Positions 22,358 to 22,462 of a stretch of 22,462 bases of DNA are shown here, piece by piece (within the stretch, counting starts at the first letter, position 1; the number at the start of each line of letters is the position of its first letter). The DNA comes from a virus. The stretch covers positions 1 to 22,462 of the IMG/VR virus record IMGVR_UViG_3300017708_001314; one strand, given 5' to 3'. The translations under genes were made by a program, and so were the position numbers. A model generated the notes under the pieces. That model saw only the letters and a list, made by a program, of their open reading frames with translations, was not told the DNA's origin and ran no database searches.

Positions 22358-22462
22358 TTATTCTGTAAGTAAAGGATCAATAAACATAAAGGTAGATCTT
22401 AAACTTCTTTGGTATTGTTCGTTTGTGGTAATATCTACCATATCCGTGACTTCTGAAGGTGG
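22358..22462 (-). CDS. 3' end of an unidentified gene (enters from right edge)
   Basis: An open frame of 34 codons reaches from the right edge to a TAA at 22358, ending in RSTFMFIDPLLTE. It is the only stop-free minus-strand frame with protein-like composition here; one neighbouring frame ends in TGA shortly before. The gene is upstream of gp13, where cyanophages carry further structural genes, so a virion protein is likely, but the fragment does not allow naming. Confidence 0.55.
   Translation of the reverse strand, partial: PPSEVTDMVDITTNEQYQRSLRSTFMFIDPLLTE

Noticed and set aside
1-22462. tRNA genes, CRISPR arrays, integrase, transposons or auxiliary photosynthesis genes
   Set aside because: None seen on either strand; the window is virion and recombination core plus small accessory genes.

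Overview
The window is a piece of a T4-like myovirus genome, almost certainly a marine cyanophage of the Prochlorococcus/Synechococcus type. Every supported gene is on the minus strand, so the biological reading order runs from high to low coordinates. The order gp13-gp14-gp15-gp16-(accessory)-gp17-gp18-gp19-gp20-gp67-gp21-gp22-gp23-gp3-uvsY-uvsW-gp55-gp47-gp46 is the conserved T4 virion and recombination core as arranged in cyanophages. AT-rich DNA and a DUF3110-like gene, a family typical of cyanobacteria, support a picocyanobacterial host. No tRNA, integrase, CRISPR array or insertion sequence was seen, and no gene-free stretch reaches 300 bases (the longest is about 125).

Layout from right to left. 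At 22.46-19.36 kb are the 3' end of an unidentified gene, the neck proteins gp13 and gp14, the tail terminator gp15 and the small terminase gp16. At 19.32-17.30 kb is an accessory block between the two terminase genes: two small unknowns, a BspA-like leucine-rich-repeat protein with a PKD-like domain, a small basic protein, and a 49-residue cysteine-rich microprotein. At 17.29-15.27 kb are the large terminase gp17 and a small zinc-finger-like protein. At 15.18-6.67 kb are the tail sheath gp18, tail tube gp19, portal gp20, a gp67-like core protein, prohead protease gp21, scaffold gp22 and major capsid gp23, closed by a strong intrinsic terminator. At 6.59-3.72 kb are gp3 (tail completion), UvsY, UvsW and an Sm-like protein. 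At 3.60-0.10 kb are the late sigma factor gp55, gp47, a DUF3110-like protein and gp46. The 5' end of one further gene runs off the left edge.

Expression logic visible in the sequence: T4-type late promoters (TATAAATA or close variants on the minus strand) lie 19-42 nt upstream of gp13, the 92-aa gene, the 93-aa gene, gp18, gp19, gp22 and gp3; those before gp22 and gp3 match exactly. The gp55-gp47-gp46 group instead has a sigma70-type promoter with an extended -10. This fits early or middle production of the late sigma factor, which then activates the virion genes. Most genes inside a group overlap by 1-11 nt or are separated by 1-2 nt, indicating translational coupling.

Items most worth a second look: a host-surface-like LRR protein inside the packaging module; a roughly 250-residue repeat-rich insertion in the tail sheath and a smaller one in gp14; a GC-rich, palindrome-bearing island in gp16 that could be a packaging recognition site; two opposed promoters sharing one palindromic -35 box upstream of gp55; and Sm-like and DUF3110-like genes embedded among the recombination genes.
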